DNA from: Actinomycetota bacterium
GTDB lineage: Bacteria; Actinomycetota; Acidimicrobiia; Spongiisociales; UBA11373
NCBI GenBank assembly: GCA_003486285.1
Contig: DNGH01000057.1
Coordinates: 818-27,054 of the forward strand
DNA: 26,237 nt
Reading direction: 5' to 3'
The stretch's first letter is position 1, and the number at the start of each line of letters is the position of its first letter. The translations under genes were made by a program, and so were the position numbers. The notes beneath the pieces are model-generated. The model had not been told where the DNA came from. It searched no databases and saw only the letters and a program-made list of their open reading frames with translations. Positions 6,196 to 13,404 of this stretch are shown piece after piece.

Positions 6196-9003
6196 GTGAG
6201 CACTCGGCCCCACCTCCCCGACGCCCTGGCCGGCAGCGCCTGGCAGAACCGGCCACCGGGGATCGAGGCCGCACTCGCCGACCTGGCGGCGGGCCCCGAT
6301 CCCGAAGGCACGGCGGCGCGGTTGGCCCGGGTGCTCGAATCGGCTCCGACTCTTGCCGCCACAGCCCGGGGCGATGCCGATCTGGCCGGCCGACTGGTGG
6401 CAATCTGCGGCGCCGGTCGCGCCCTCGCCGGGATCGCGGCGAACCTCGGCGACGCCGCGCTCGATGCCCTCCGCACCCCGGTCCCCCCCGGTGGGGAGAT
6501 CGCCGTCGACGCCACCGACCCGGTGCCGGCGCTGCGCCGCCAGGTCGGGGCGCGCCTGCTGGCGATCGCCGGCCTCGACCTCACCGGACGCATCACGATG
6601 CCCGCGGTGGGCGCTGCCCTCTCCGACCTCGCCGATGCCGCCGCCCGGGCGGCACTCGATCACGCCCTCGCCGGCACCGAGGTGACCATGGCCGTGATCG
6701 CCCTCGGCAAGTGGGGCGGGCGGGAACTCAACTACGCCTCCGACATCGACCTCGTCTTCGTGCACGAAGGCGACGCCGACGCCGCCACCGATGTGGCTGC
6801 CCGCTTCATCGCGCTGCTGGCGGAGCGCACCGACGGCGGGGTGGCCTTCCGCGTGGATGCCGACCTTCGCCCCGAGGGCGCCGCCGGTCCCCTGTCACGC
6901 ACCATCGAGTCCTACACCGCCTACTGGCAGCAATGGGCACATACCTGGGAGTTCCAGGCGATGCTCAAGGCGCGGCACGCCGCCGGGGACGAGGAACTCG
7001 CCACCGCCTTCCTCGAAGCGGTGCGCCCCTTCGTGCATCCGGAGTCTCTCGGCGGCGACGCGGTACGCGAGATCCGCGCCATGAAGGCCCGCACCGAGCG
7101 CCTCGTCTCCGGTCCCGACGAGTTGAAGCGTGGCGTCGGCGGCATCCGCGACGTCGAGTTCGCCGTCCAACTGCTGCAATTGGTGCACGGCCGGGCCGAC
7201 GCCGATCTGCGGTCCGCCAACACCCTCGAGGCGCTGGAGCGGCTCGGCGCCGGTGGGTATGTCCGGCCCGATGATGCCGCCGCCCTGACTGCGGCCTACC
7301 AGTGGCTGCGTGACGTCGAGCACCGCATCCAGCTCCAGGACCTGCGCCAGACCCACAGCATCCCCTCCGATGCGGCGGCACGCACCCGCCTCGCCAAGGT
7401 GATGGGATACCGGGATCGGCCTACCCAGACCGCACTCGCCCAATTCGAGGCCGATCTCGTGCGGTACCGCACCGCGGTGCGCGACATCCATGAGCGTCTC
7501 TTTTATCGGCCGCTCCTCGAGGCCTTCGCTGCGGCCGCACCGGCGGAGAAGATCGATCGCCAGCTCGTCGCCCTCGGCTTTACCGACTCGACGGCCGCTC
7601 GGACCGCGGTGGCCGACCTCACCACCGGCCTGTCGCGGCGCAGCCGGCTCATGCAGCAGCTGCTGCCCTTGATGATGGAGTGGCTCTCCATCGCCCCGGA
7701 CCCCGACCTGGGACTCGCCCAACTCAGGCTCCTCGTCGCCGGCGAGGCCGACAACGCAGCCCTGATCGGAGCCCTGCGCGACAACCCCGGCGCCGCCGAA
7801 CGGCTGTGCCGGCTACTCGGAACCTCGCGCACCGCCGGGCGCCTGCTCGATCGGCTGCCGGCCATGCTGCCGATGCTCGGCGACGACGCCGCGCTCGTGG
7901 CGGCACCACCACGGGCCGCCCTGGTGGCGGCAGCGATCGGCCGCAGCGAAGCGCGCGACGATCACCGTGCCCGCACCCTGGCCCTGCACCGCTTCTGGTC
8001 CGAGCACCTGGTGGCGACGATCGCCGCCGACGTCGCGGGTCTCATCGACGTGGTCGCAGTCGGGCGCCGCCTCACCGACACCGCCGACGCCCTGGTCGCC
8101 GGTCTGCTCGCCTCTGCCGCCGCCGAGGTGGCGGCGGAGGGCCGTACCCCGCCGCCGGTGGCGGTGATCGCGCTGGGCAAGTGGGGCGGTGGCGAACTCA
8201 CCTACGCCTCCGACCTCGACGGGTTGATCGTCTTTGCACCGACCGGCGACCCCGGCGACGCGGCCACCGCGGCCCGCGTCGCCGAATTGCTCGTGGAATC
8301 CCTGGCATCGTCCCCGCTCGGACTGCCACCGCCACCGCTCGACCTCGACCTTCGCCCTGAGGGCAAGAAGGGAGTGATCGCCCGCTCGCTCGCCTCGTAC
8401 CGCGAGTACTGGGAGCGCTGGGCCCTCACCTGGGAGCACCAGGCCCTGCTGCGATCGCGGCCCGCGGCGGGGGACCCGGCTCTCGGCGCCGAGTTCCTGG
8501 GGGCGGCTCACGCCCTGGCGCATCCGCAACGACTCGACGACGAGCAGGTGCGGGCGATCCGAGCCATGAAGGCCCGCGTCGAGCAGGAGCGGATTCCGCT
8601 CGGGGAAGATCCCGATTTCCACGTGAAGCTGGGGAGGGGCGCGCTCGCCGATGTGGAGTGGGCGGTGCAGTTGCTGCAGATGGAGCACGGGCATGCCATT
8701 CCCGCCCTGCGCACCGCCTCGACGCTGCAAGCCCTGGCGGCGCTCCACGACGCCGGAGTCGTCGATGCCGAGGACGCTGCGGCGCTCGACGCCGCATACC
8801 GCTTCTGCGCCGCGGTGCGCAACCGCCTCTACCTCCGCGCCGGACGGACCCGCGACTCGTTGCCGACCGATCCGATCGAGGCCGCCGTCGTGGCGCGATC
8901 ACTCGGATACGACCTGGCGCCCCGCACCGCATTGCGCCAGGAATATCGACGGCTCACCAGACGCGCCCGGCGGGTCGTCGAGCGACGGTTCTACGGAAGC
9001 TGA
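6196..9003 (+). CDS. glnE: Bifunctional glutamine synthetase adenylyltransferase/deadenylase
   Basis: GlnE attaches AMP to, and removes it from, the regulatory tyrosine of glutamine synthetase, adjusting ammonium assimilation to nitrogen supply. It is 935 aa from GTG 6196, close to the roughly 950-1000 aa of the family. It has the expected two nucleotidyltransferase halves. The N-terminal adenylyl-removing domain has GKWGGRELNYASDID at residues 171-185 (Asp183, Asp185). The C-terminal adenylylating domain has GKWGGGELTYASDLD at 661-675 (Asp673, Asp675), followed by DLDLRPEGKKG. Both halves keep their metal-binding Asp pairs, so both activities should be present. The frame stays open upstream to 4300, but that region is antisense to pckA and the aminotransferase gene. 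No glnA or glnB is visible nearby. Confidence 0.95.
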   Translation: MSTRPHLPDALAGSAWQNRPPGIEAALADLAAGPDPEGTAARLARVLESAPTLAATARGDADLAGRLVAICGAGRALAGIAANLGDAALDALRTPVPPGGEIAVDATDPVPALRRQVGARLLAIAGLDLTGRITMPAVGAALSDLADAAARAALDHALAGTEVTMAVIALGKWGGRELNYASDIDLVFVHEGDADAATDVAARFIALLAERTDGGVAFRVDADLRPEGAAGPLSRTIESYTAYWQQWAHTWEFQAMLKARHAAGDEELATAFLEAVRPFVHPESLGGDAVREIRAMKARTERLVSGPDELKRGVGGIRDVEFAVQLLQLVHGRADADLRSANTLEALERLGAGGYVRPDDAAALTAAYQWLRDVEHRIQLQDLRQTHSIPSDAAARTRLAKVMGYRDRPTQTALAQFEADLVRYRTAVRDIHERLFYRPLLEAFAAAAPAEKIDRQLVALGFTDSTAARTAVADLTTGLSRRSRLMQQLLPLMMEWLSIAPDPDLGLAQLRLLVAGEADNAALIGALRDNPGAAERLCRLLGTSRTAGRLLDRLPAMLPMLGDDAALVAAPPRAALVAAAIGRSEARDDHRARTLALHRFWSEHLVATIAADVAGLIDVVAVGRRLTDTADALVAGLLASAAAEVAAEGRTPPPVAVIALGKWGGGELTYASDLDGLIVFAPTGDPGDAATAARVAELLVESLASSPLGLPPPPLDLDLRPEGKKGVIARSLASYREYWERWALTWEHQALLRSRPAAGDPALGAEFLGAAHALAHPQRLDDEQVRAIRAMKARVEQERIPLGEDPDFHVKLGRGALADVEWAVQLLQMEHGHAIPALRTASTLQALAALHDAGVVDAEDAAALDAAYRFCAAVRNRLYLRAGRTRDSLPTDPIEAAVVARSLGYDLAPRTALRQEYRRLTRRARRVVERRFYGS

Positions 9004-9012
9004 CTGCGGGGC

Positions 9013-9040
9013 ACCAGGTACCGGGTGCCGGGTGCCGGGT
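9013..9040. repeat. Heptamer array D (RCCGGGT)
   Basis: Four 7-bp units: ACCAGGT, ACCGGGT, GCCGGGT, GCCGGGT, just after the glnE stop. It is related to array A. The TGACGAC that follows (9040-9046) is also found at 44-50. Confidence 0.8.
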
Positions 9041-9053
9041 GACGACGATCTGC

Positions 9054-9074
9054 TGGTCGCTGGCAGCTGGCAGC
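9054..9074. repeat. Heptamer array E (TGGCAGC)
   Basis: Three 7-bp units: TGGTCGC, TGGCAGC, TGGCAGC. It reaches into the stop codon of the convergent aroF gene. Read in shifted register (CGCTGGC, AGCTGGC) it resembles the GACTGGN units of arrays B and C. Confidence 0.75.
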
Positions 9075-10111
9075 TACACGCCGCGCCCCACTGCGGTGGC
9101 CACCGCTCGGACCTGATCCATGAGTTGGCCGAATTCGGCGGGGCGGAGAGCTTGTCCCCCGTCGACCTGGGCGGTCTCCGGTGTCGGGTGCACGTCGATC
9201 ATCACGCCGTCGGCCCCTGCGGCGACCGCGGCACGGGTGAGTGCGGGAACCAGGGCACTGCGCCCTCCGGAGTGCGAGGGATCGACGATGAGGGGAAGGT
9301 GGGACAGCGCCTCGACAACGGGTACCGCGGAGATGTCCAGGGTGTTGCGGGTCTGCTGCTCGAAGGTGCGGATCCCTCGCTCGCAGAGGATCACGTTGTG
9401 GTTGCCTTCCTTGTACACGTACTCGGCGGCGTTGAGCCATTCGTCGATCGTCGCGGTAAAGCCTCGCTTCAGCATCACCGGCTTGGGCTGGCGGCCGACC
9501 TCGGCCAGCAACGTGAAGTTGGCCATGTTGCGGGCCCCGATGCGAACGAGGTCGGCATAGCTGGACACCAGTTCCACGTCGCGCGGATCGAGTACCTCGG
9601 CGACGAAGGGCATCCCGAATTCGTCGCGGGCCTCGGCGAGCAACTGCAGGCCCTTCTCCCCCAGGCCCTGGAACGCGTAGGGCGAGGTGCGAGGCTTGAA
9701 GGCATCACCGCGCAGGACGCGGGCGCCGGCCTTCTGGACCGCAGCCGCCGTGGTGAAGAGCTGATCACGGTTCTCCACGGCGCAGGGTCCGGCGATCACC
9801 ACGATGGCGTTGCCACCGACGGGGACGCCACCGACGTCGACGACGGAGTCTTCGGGGTGGAAGTCGCGGCTGACGAACTTGTAGGGCTTGAGGACCGGGA
9901 CGGCGCGCTCGACGCCGGGGAAGGCCTCCCAGGGAAGCTGCTGGATCACGGCGCGATCCCCGACTGCGCCGATGATGGTGCGGATCTGCCCCTCCGAGAC
10001 GTGCGCCTCGGCACCGATGTCCCGGAGCCGCTCCACCACGTGATCGATGTCGTCCCGGGTGGCATCACGACGCATCACGATGATCGTCGAATCGTCCTGA
10101 CCGGTCACCAC
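9074..10111 (-). CDS. aroF: 3-deoxy-7-phosphoheptulonate (DAHP) synthase, type I, AroF/Thermotoga-like
   Basis: DAHP synthase condenses PEP and erythrose 4-phosphate, the entry to the shikimate pathway. It is 345 aa. Residues 1-75 form a ferredoxin/ACT-like regulatory domain as in the Thermotoga maritima enzyme, and the rest is a TIM barrel. Visible active-site motifs are AGPCAVEN (metal-binding Cys110), GDAFKPRTSPY (Lys139, Arg141), KRG at 215-217, CERGIRTFE (243-251), DPSHSGG (His280) and IDVHPTPETAQVDG (Asp306, Asp317). Position 306 is Asp where the Thermotoga enzyme has the metal ligand Glu. The ACT-like domain suggests feedback control by aromatic amino acids. Two adjacent GTG codons (10111, 10108) follow GGAG; the second is better spaced. 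It converges on glnE across the heptamer repeats. Confidence 0.93.
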   Translation of the reverse strand: MVTGQDDSTIIVMRRDATRDDIDHVVERLRDIGAEAHVSEGQIRTIIGAVGDRAVIQQLPWEAFPGVERAVPVLKPYKFVSRDFHPEDSVVDVGGVPVGGNAIVVIAGPCAVENRDQLFTTAAAVQKAGARVLRGDAFKPRTSPYAFQGLGEKGLQLLAEARDEFGMPFVAEVLDPRDVELVSSYADLVRIGARNMANFTLLAEVGRQPKPVMLKRGFTATIDEWLNAAEYVYKEGNHNVILCERGIRTFEQQTRNTLDISAVPVVEALSHLPLIVDPSHSGGRSALVPALTRAAVAAGADGVMIDVHPTPETAQVDGGQALRPAEFGQLMDQVRAVATAVGRGV

Positions 10112-10129
10112 GCTCCTCTCCGCCCGGCG

Positions 10130-10157
10130 ACGATAGCGCCGGGGTATATGGGCACAA
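10130..10157 (-). promoter_or_regulatory. Candidate promoter of aroF
   Basis: On the minus strand TTGTGC (10157-10152) and TATCGT (10135-10130) are separated by 16 bp, resembling -35 and -10 elements. They would give a short leader containing GAGAGGAG before the GTG starts. The region is shared with the divergent XRE promoter. Confidence 0.4.
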
Positions 10158-10164
10158 CGGCCCC

Positions 10165-10202
10165 GCTAGCAATTGCTAGCACTCTGTGATATTCTGCTAG
10201 CA
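10165..10202 (+). promoter_or_regulatory. Three-site GCTAGC operator over the XRE promoter
   Basis: GCTAGC occurs at 10165-10170, 10175-10180 and 10196-10201. The first two form the perfect 16-bp palindrome GCTAGCAATTGCTAGC. The last two are identical TGCTAGCA octamers. Centre spacings of 10 and 21 bp put all three on one face of the helix. A TATTCT -10 box (10190-10195) lies between sites two and three, and the last site ends 3 nt before the ATG at 10206, so bound protein would block the promoter. The XRE protein encoded next is the obvious candidate ligand (autorepression). Confidence 0.75.
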
Positions 10203-10205
10203 CAG

Positions 10206-10547
10206 ATGAAGCATCGGGTGTCGGAAGTCGGAGAGTTCATCCGCCAGCAGCGGGAGCGCAGCGCCATCTCGGTGCGCAACCTCGCCGACCGGGCGGGAAT
10301 CTCCAATCCGTATCTCAGCCAGATCGAGCGCGGGCTGCGCAAGCCCTCGGCACGGATCCTCAAGTCCATCGCCGCAGGGCTCTCGATCTCGGCAGAGACG
10401 CTCTACGAGCGTGCCGGACTCCTCGACGGGACCGAGCGTCCCGAGGTGATGGAGGCGATCCGCAACGACACCGCGCTGACCGAGAAGCAGAAACAGGCGT
10501 TGACCGAGATCTACCGGAGCTTTGTCGAAGGCCCCGGAGAGGAGTGA
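10206..10547 (+). CDS. XRE-family transcriptional regulator (MLDSR/Rv0474-like)
   Basis: DNA-binding protein of 113 aa from ATG 10206. The HTH occupies about residues 8-62: VGEFIRQQRERSAISVRNLADRAGISNPYLSQIERGLRKPSARILKSIAAGLSIS, with the recognition helix around NPYLSQIERG. The C-terminal 50 residues are helical and charged and probably mediate dimerisation. It overlaps or abuts a phasin/HbhA-like gene. The same pairing is known in mycobacteria (Rv0474 next to hbhA) and in Rhodococcus, where MLDSR controls the lipid-droplet protein MLDS. By that analogy it represses or tunes its partner and itself through the GCTAGC sites directly upstream. The frame is open 11 codons further, but that segment is the operator itself. 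Confidence 0.85.
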   Translation: MKHRVSEVGEFIRQQRERSAISVRNLADRAGISNPYLSQIERGLRKPSARILKSIAAGLSISAETLYERAGLLDGTERPEVMEAIRNDTALTEKQKQALTEIYRSFVEGPGEE

Positions 10548-10549
10548 CC

Positions 10550-10999
10550 GTGAAGACGATGACCGAGAACAATGAGACCACACCCAAGGCCGGAAGCGGC
10601 CTGGTGGAGGCCACCAAGAAGGCGGCCTACGCCGCGGTGGGAGCACCCGTGGTGGCCACCCGCCGCCTGGGCCAGCTCTCCGGCAAGTGGCGCAAGGACG
10701 CCCGCCGTGAGTTCGAGAGGTGGGTGTCCGAGGGTGAGCGGATGACGGCCGAGCTGCGCCAGGGCAAGGTCGTCGACGAGATCAAAGAGAAGGTCGACTT
10801 CGACCACCTCCAGGGACGGGTCGAGCGGCTGCGTGACCAGCTCGAGGACGTGCTCGCCAACTGGCGGGCCACCTTCAAGCCGGAGAAGGCCGACGCGGCA
10901 GTCACGGATTCGGCGACCGCCGTCAAGAAGACCGCGGCTCCCGCCAAGAAGGCCACCGCTACTGCGAAGACGGGGGCGGCCGATAAGGCCGACGCCTGA
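10550..10999 (+). CDS. HbhA / lipid-droplet (phasin-like) protein with Lys-Ala tail
   Basis: Protein of 149 aa. A short polar N-terminus leads to a long amphipathic, probably coiled-coil region (residues 35-110: WRKDARREFERWVSEGERM, FDHLQGRVERLRDQLEDVL). A lysine/alanine/proline-rich tail (VKKTAAPAKKATATAKTG) ends the protein. This architecture matches mycobacterial HbhA and the Rhodococcus lipid-droplet protein MLDS, whose basic tails bind heparan sulfate or DNA and whose helices coat lipid surfaces. No signal peptide is present. AGGAG with 5-nt spacing favours GTG 10550; GTG 10544 would overlap the regulator's stop by 4 bp, and ATG 10559 is a third option. Role in lipid storage or nucleoid contact is inferred from family and neighbour, not shown. 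Confidence 0.75.
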   Translation: MKTMTENNETTPKAGSGLVEATKKAAYAAVGAPVVATRRLGQLSGKWRKDARREFERWVSEGERMTAELRQGKVVDEIKEKVDFDHLQGRVERLRDQLEDVLANWRATFKPEKADAAVTDSATAVKKTAAPAKKATATAKTGAADKADA

Positions 11000-11023
11000 G
11001 CCTTCGCCGGTGTTGCGAAAGGA

Positions 11024-11058
11024 GGAGGGGCCCCGCACTGCGAGGCCCCTCCCCTTTT
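11024..11058. terminator. Rho-independent terminator between convergent genes
   Basis: GGAGGGGCC (11024-11032) pairs with GGCCCCTCC (11044-11052) around an 11-nt loop, followed by CCTTTT. It ends the XRE–HbhA-like operon. An AAA just upstream gives a short T run on the other strand, so it may also work for the minus-strand DUF4332 gene. Confidence 0.85.
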
Positions 11059-11077
11059 GCCCTCGAGATGCGCACTA

Positions 11078-11479
11078 CTACTTGACGATCACCGCGAGCT
11101 TGGCGGCGGAGGCCACCCATCGCTCCACCATCGATGCAGTGGGCAACCGGCGCACCAGCTGCTTCTGGGTGTTGATCTCGACCACTTTGGCGTGCAGCAC
11201 CGTCGCCTTCCGAGTCTTCAATTCCTTGACAGTCTCCACCCCGGCCGCCTCGAGCAGATCCGAGTACTCCTCGCCGATGCCCTTGACCCGCATCAAGTCG
11301 GCGCGATTGACCCACTCCAGGATCTGAGTTTCGGTGAGACCGGTGGCGGTGGCGAGGCGCTTGCGATCGGTTCGAGTCGCTCCCTTCTTGAGGAGCGCCT
11401 CGGTGGTCCGGACCTTGGCCTTGCGAAGCTTGGTGGCGAAGGTCAGCCCGATCCCCTCGATGGCGTCGATGGAAGGCAT
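11078..11479 (-). CDS. DUF4332 helix-hairpin-helix protein
   Basis: Protein of 133 aa with two helix-hairpin-helix-like repeats: IDAIEGIGLTFATKLRKAKVRTTEALLKKGAT (residues 4-35) and LMRVKGIGEEYSDLLEAAGVETVKEL (about 61-87). IEGIG and VKGIG are the hairpins. The layout matches DUF4332, related to the DNA-binding HhH modules of RuvA and DNA polymerases. Its function is unknown; sequence-nonspecific DNA binding is a reasonable guess. The ATG at 11479 has AAAGGA 6 nt upstream, and the frame upstream of it (to 11530) looks non-coding. It lies 56 bp downstream of the MocA-like gene on the same strand and faces the terminator at 11024. Confidence 0.8.
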   Translation of the reverse strand: MPSIDAIEGIGLTFATKLRKAKVRTTEALLKKGATRTDRKRLATATGLTETQILEWVNRADLMRVKGIGEEYSDLLEAAGVETVKELKTRKATVLHAKVVEINTQKQLVRRLPTASMVERWVASAAKLAVIVK

Positions 11480-11535
11480 CACGTTCCTTTCTCGTGTCGC
11501 CGATGCTGCCGCCGCCTTGCGGCACGGCACGGAGC

Positions 11536-12165
11536 CTACCGCGATGCAGCCGTGGCGCCACCGTGGCGCCCGCCGCCCGCGGTGAGATCGGCGACGTCGG
11601 ATGGAGTGTCGATGTCGCGGGGAGGCAGATGGTCGACGCGGACCTCCTCGACCCAGTCGGCGTGGGCCCGCAGCAACTCCGCGGCGCCGTGGTCTCCCTC
11701 GAGGGTCATGAGCCGCTCCCAGAGTTGGCGGCGGAACAGGACCGGGTTGGAGCGCTCATAGCGATATACCGGCACGATCGCGAGTCGCGACGAGTTCTCG
11801 GCGGCGTCGAGGAGCTGTTGGGGCACGTCGAGGGGGATACCGGGCTGATCTCCGAGCACCACGAACGCCAGGTCGGCGTGCGGATCGCGTGCCAGCACAT
11901 CGAGGCCGACCCGAAGCGAGGACGAGATTCCCTCCTCCCAATCGTCGTTGATCGCCACCACCGCCGAACCGAAGTCGACCTGCTCCAGGATCTCCTCCGC
12001 ACCGGCGCCGAGTACCACGACAACCCGGTCGACGGGCCACTGCAGCACCGACTGGACGACGTGCTCGAGCAGGGGCCGGTCCCGATAGAGAACGAGCTGC
12101 TTGGGGTGCCCCAGTCGGCGGCTGGCACCACCGGCGAGGACCACCGCTGCCGTGGTGGACGCCAT
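11536..12165 (-). CDS. MocA-like nucleotidyltransferase (molybdenum cofactor cytidylyltransferase family)
   Basis: NTP transferase with a GT-A-like fold, 209 aa. VVLAGGASRRLGHPKQL (residues 8-24) is the nucleotide-binding loop with the catalytic Lys, and VVLGDQPGIP near residue 110 is the second signature. The C-terminal PPRDIDTPSDV is typical of MocA/YgfJ proteins, which add CMP to molybdopterin for xanthine-dehydrogenase-type enzymes. MobA (GMP) and other sugar-like nucleotidyltransferases are alternatives. No molybdenum enzyme is visible nearby, so the assignment rests on sequence only. ATG 12165 has a TACTGT box 6 nt upstream. The frame runs open far upstream, antisense to alanine dehydrogenase, which is coincidental. 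Confidence 0.8.
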   Translation of the reverse strand: MASTTAAVVLAGGASRRLGHPKQLVLYRDRPLLEHVVQSVLQWPVDRVVVVLGAGAEEILEQVDFGSAVVAINDDWEEGISSSLRVGLDVLARDPHADLAFVVLGDQPGIPLDVPQQLLDAAENSSRLAIVPVYRYERSNPVLFRRQLWERLMTLEGDHGAAELLRAHADWVEEVRVDHLPPRDIDTPSDVADLTAGGGRHGGATAASR

Positions 12166-12171
12166 ACCGGC

Positions 12172-12177
12172 ACAGTA
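12172..12177 (-). promoter_or_regulatory. -10 box TACTGT, leaderless start
   Basis: On the minus strand TACTGT ends 6 nt before the ATG at 12165, too close for a ribosome site. It marks a leaderless promoter divergent from alanine dehydrogenase. Confidence 0.5.
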
Positions 12178-12267
12178 GCCCGGACCCCCGGCGGCCCATT
12201 TCCCCTCCGCGGCGCGGGGGTGCGTCCGGCGTGGCAATCTTGTACCGACATCTGCCAGGAGGATCCG

Positions 12268-13383
12268 TTGATCGTCGGCGTGCCCCGTGAGATCAAGACC
12301 GAGGAACATCGCGTCGCCATGACCCCCATCGGAGTCCGGGAGCTGGTGGCTCACGGTCACCGGGTGGTCGTCCAGGCCGGCGCCGGGAAGGGATCCTTCA
12401 TCGAGGATGCCGACTACGTCGCCGTCGGGGGCGAGATCCTTCCCGATGCCGCCGCGGTATTCGCGGCGGCCGAGATGATCGTCAAGGTCAAGGAGCCGCA
12501 GCCCGCCGAAATCGCGATGCTCGGCAAGCAGCACCTGCTCTTCACCTACCTGCACCTCGCCGCCTACCCGGCAGAGGCCAAGGGCCTCTTGGAATCCGGC
12601 GCCACCGCCATCGCCTACGAGACGGTGCAGCTGCCCAACGGCACTCTCCCCCTCCTGGCTCCGATGAGCGAGATCGCCGGGCGCATGGCCGCCCAGGCGG
12701 GGGCGCATTACCTGGAGCGGCCGCATGGCGGACGCGGCGTGCTGCTCGGTGGAGTCACTGGAGTCGCCCCGGGACGGGTCACCGTGCTCGGGGCGGGGAT
12801 GGCCGGACGCAACGCCGCGCTGATCGCCGCCGGCATGGGTGCGGAGGTGTTCGTGCTCGATCTGAACATCGCCACCTTGCGCCACCTCGACGAGTTGCGC
12901 TGGCCGGGCGTGACCACCGTGACGTCGTCCCGCCTCGCCATCGAGAGGTACGTCCTCGCGTCCGATCTCGTGGTGGGAGCGGTGCTCGTCCCCGGAGCCC
13001 GGGCCCCGATCGTCGTCACCGAGGACCTGGTGAAGGCGATGCGGCCGGGGAGCGTCATCGTCGACATCTCGATCGACCAGGGCGGATGCATCGCCACCGC
13101 ACACGAGACGACCCACACCAAGCCGACATATGTCGAGCATGGAGTGGTCCACTACGCGGTGGGCAACATCCCCGGCGCGGTGCCCCACACCGCCACCTAC
13201 GCGCTCACCAACGCCACGCTCCCCTACGTCGTGGCGCTGGCCGAGGGAACCCGCGCCGCAGTGGAGAAGCACCCGGAACTGCTGGGCGGCCTCAACGTCG
13301 CCGGCGGCAAGGTGACCAACGCCGCGGTGGCGGACTTCCTCGGGGTGAAGCTGACCGACCCGATTACGGCGGCCGGCGGCTGA
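12268..13383 (+). CDS. ald: Alanine dehydrogenase
   Basis: NAD-dependent L-alanine dehydrogenase (alanine to pyruvate and ammonia, reversible), 371 aa, the same length as Mycobacterium tuberculosis Ald. The substrate-binding residues are present: Arg15 (EEHRVAMTP), Lys75 (VKVKEP) and catalytic His96 (TYLHLAA). The Rossmann motif VLGAGMAGRNAALIAAGMGAEVFVLD and the family segment VDISIDQGGC are intact, as is ATYALTNATLPYV near the C-terminus. It acts in the cytoplasm as a hexamer in known cases. The start is a TTG with a perfect AGGAGG 5 nt upstream. Unlike most neighbours it therefore has a leadered, Shine-Dalgarno-driven start. It links nitrogen metabolism with the nearby glnE and aminotransferase genes only by proximity. 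Confidence 0.95.
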   Translation: MIVGVPREIKTEEHRVAMTPIGVRELVAHGHRVVVQAGAGKGSFIEDADYVAVGGEILPDAAAVFAAAEMIVKVKEPQPAEIAMLGKQHLLFTYLHLAAYPAEAKGLLESGATAIAYETVQLPNGTLPLLAPMSEIAGRMAAQAGAHYLERPHGGRGVLLGGVTGVAPGRVTVLGAGMAGRNAALIAAGMGAEVFVLDLNIATLRHLDELRWPGVTTVTSSRLAIERYVLASDLVVGAVLVPGARAPIVVTEDLVKAMRPGSVIVDISIDQGGCIATAHETTHTKPTYVEHGVVHYAVGNIPGAVPHTATYALTNATLPYVVALAEGTRAAVEKHPELLGGLNVAGGKVTNAAVADFLGVKLTDPITAAGG

Positions 13384-13404
13384 TCACAAGCTAAGCGGTC
13401 AGCC
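13378..13404. terminator. Hairpin spanning two convergent stop codons
   Basis: GGCTGA (13378-13383, containing the ald TGA) is the exact inverse of TCAGCC (13399-13404, containing the DUF2017 stop). The genes are only 15 bp apart. There is no T run, so if it terminates it does so weakly, or it protects 3' ends. Confidence 0.35.

Noticed and set aside
12166..13272. Minus-strand open frame continuing upstream of the MocA-like gene
   Set aside because: It is antisense to alanine dehydrogenase, and its His/Gly/Asp-rich translation is typical of shadow frames in GC-rich genes.
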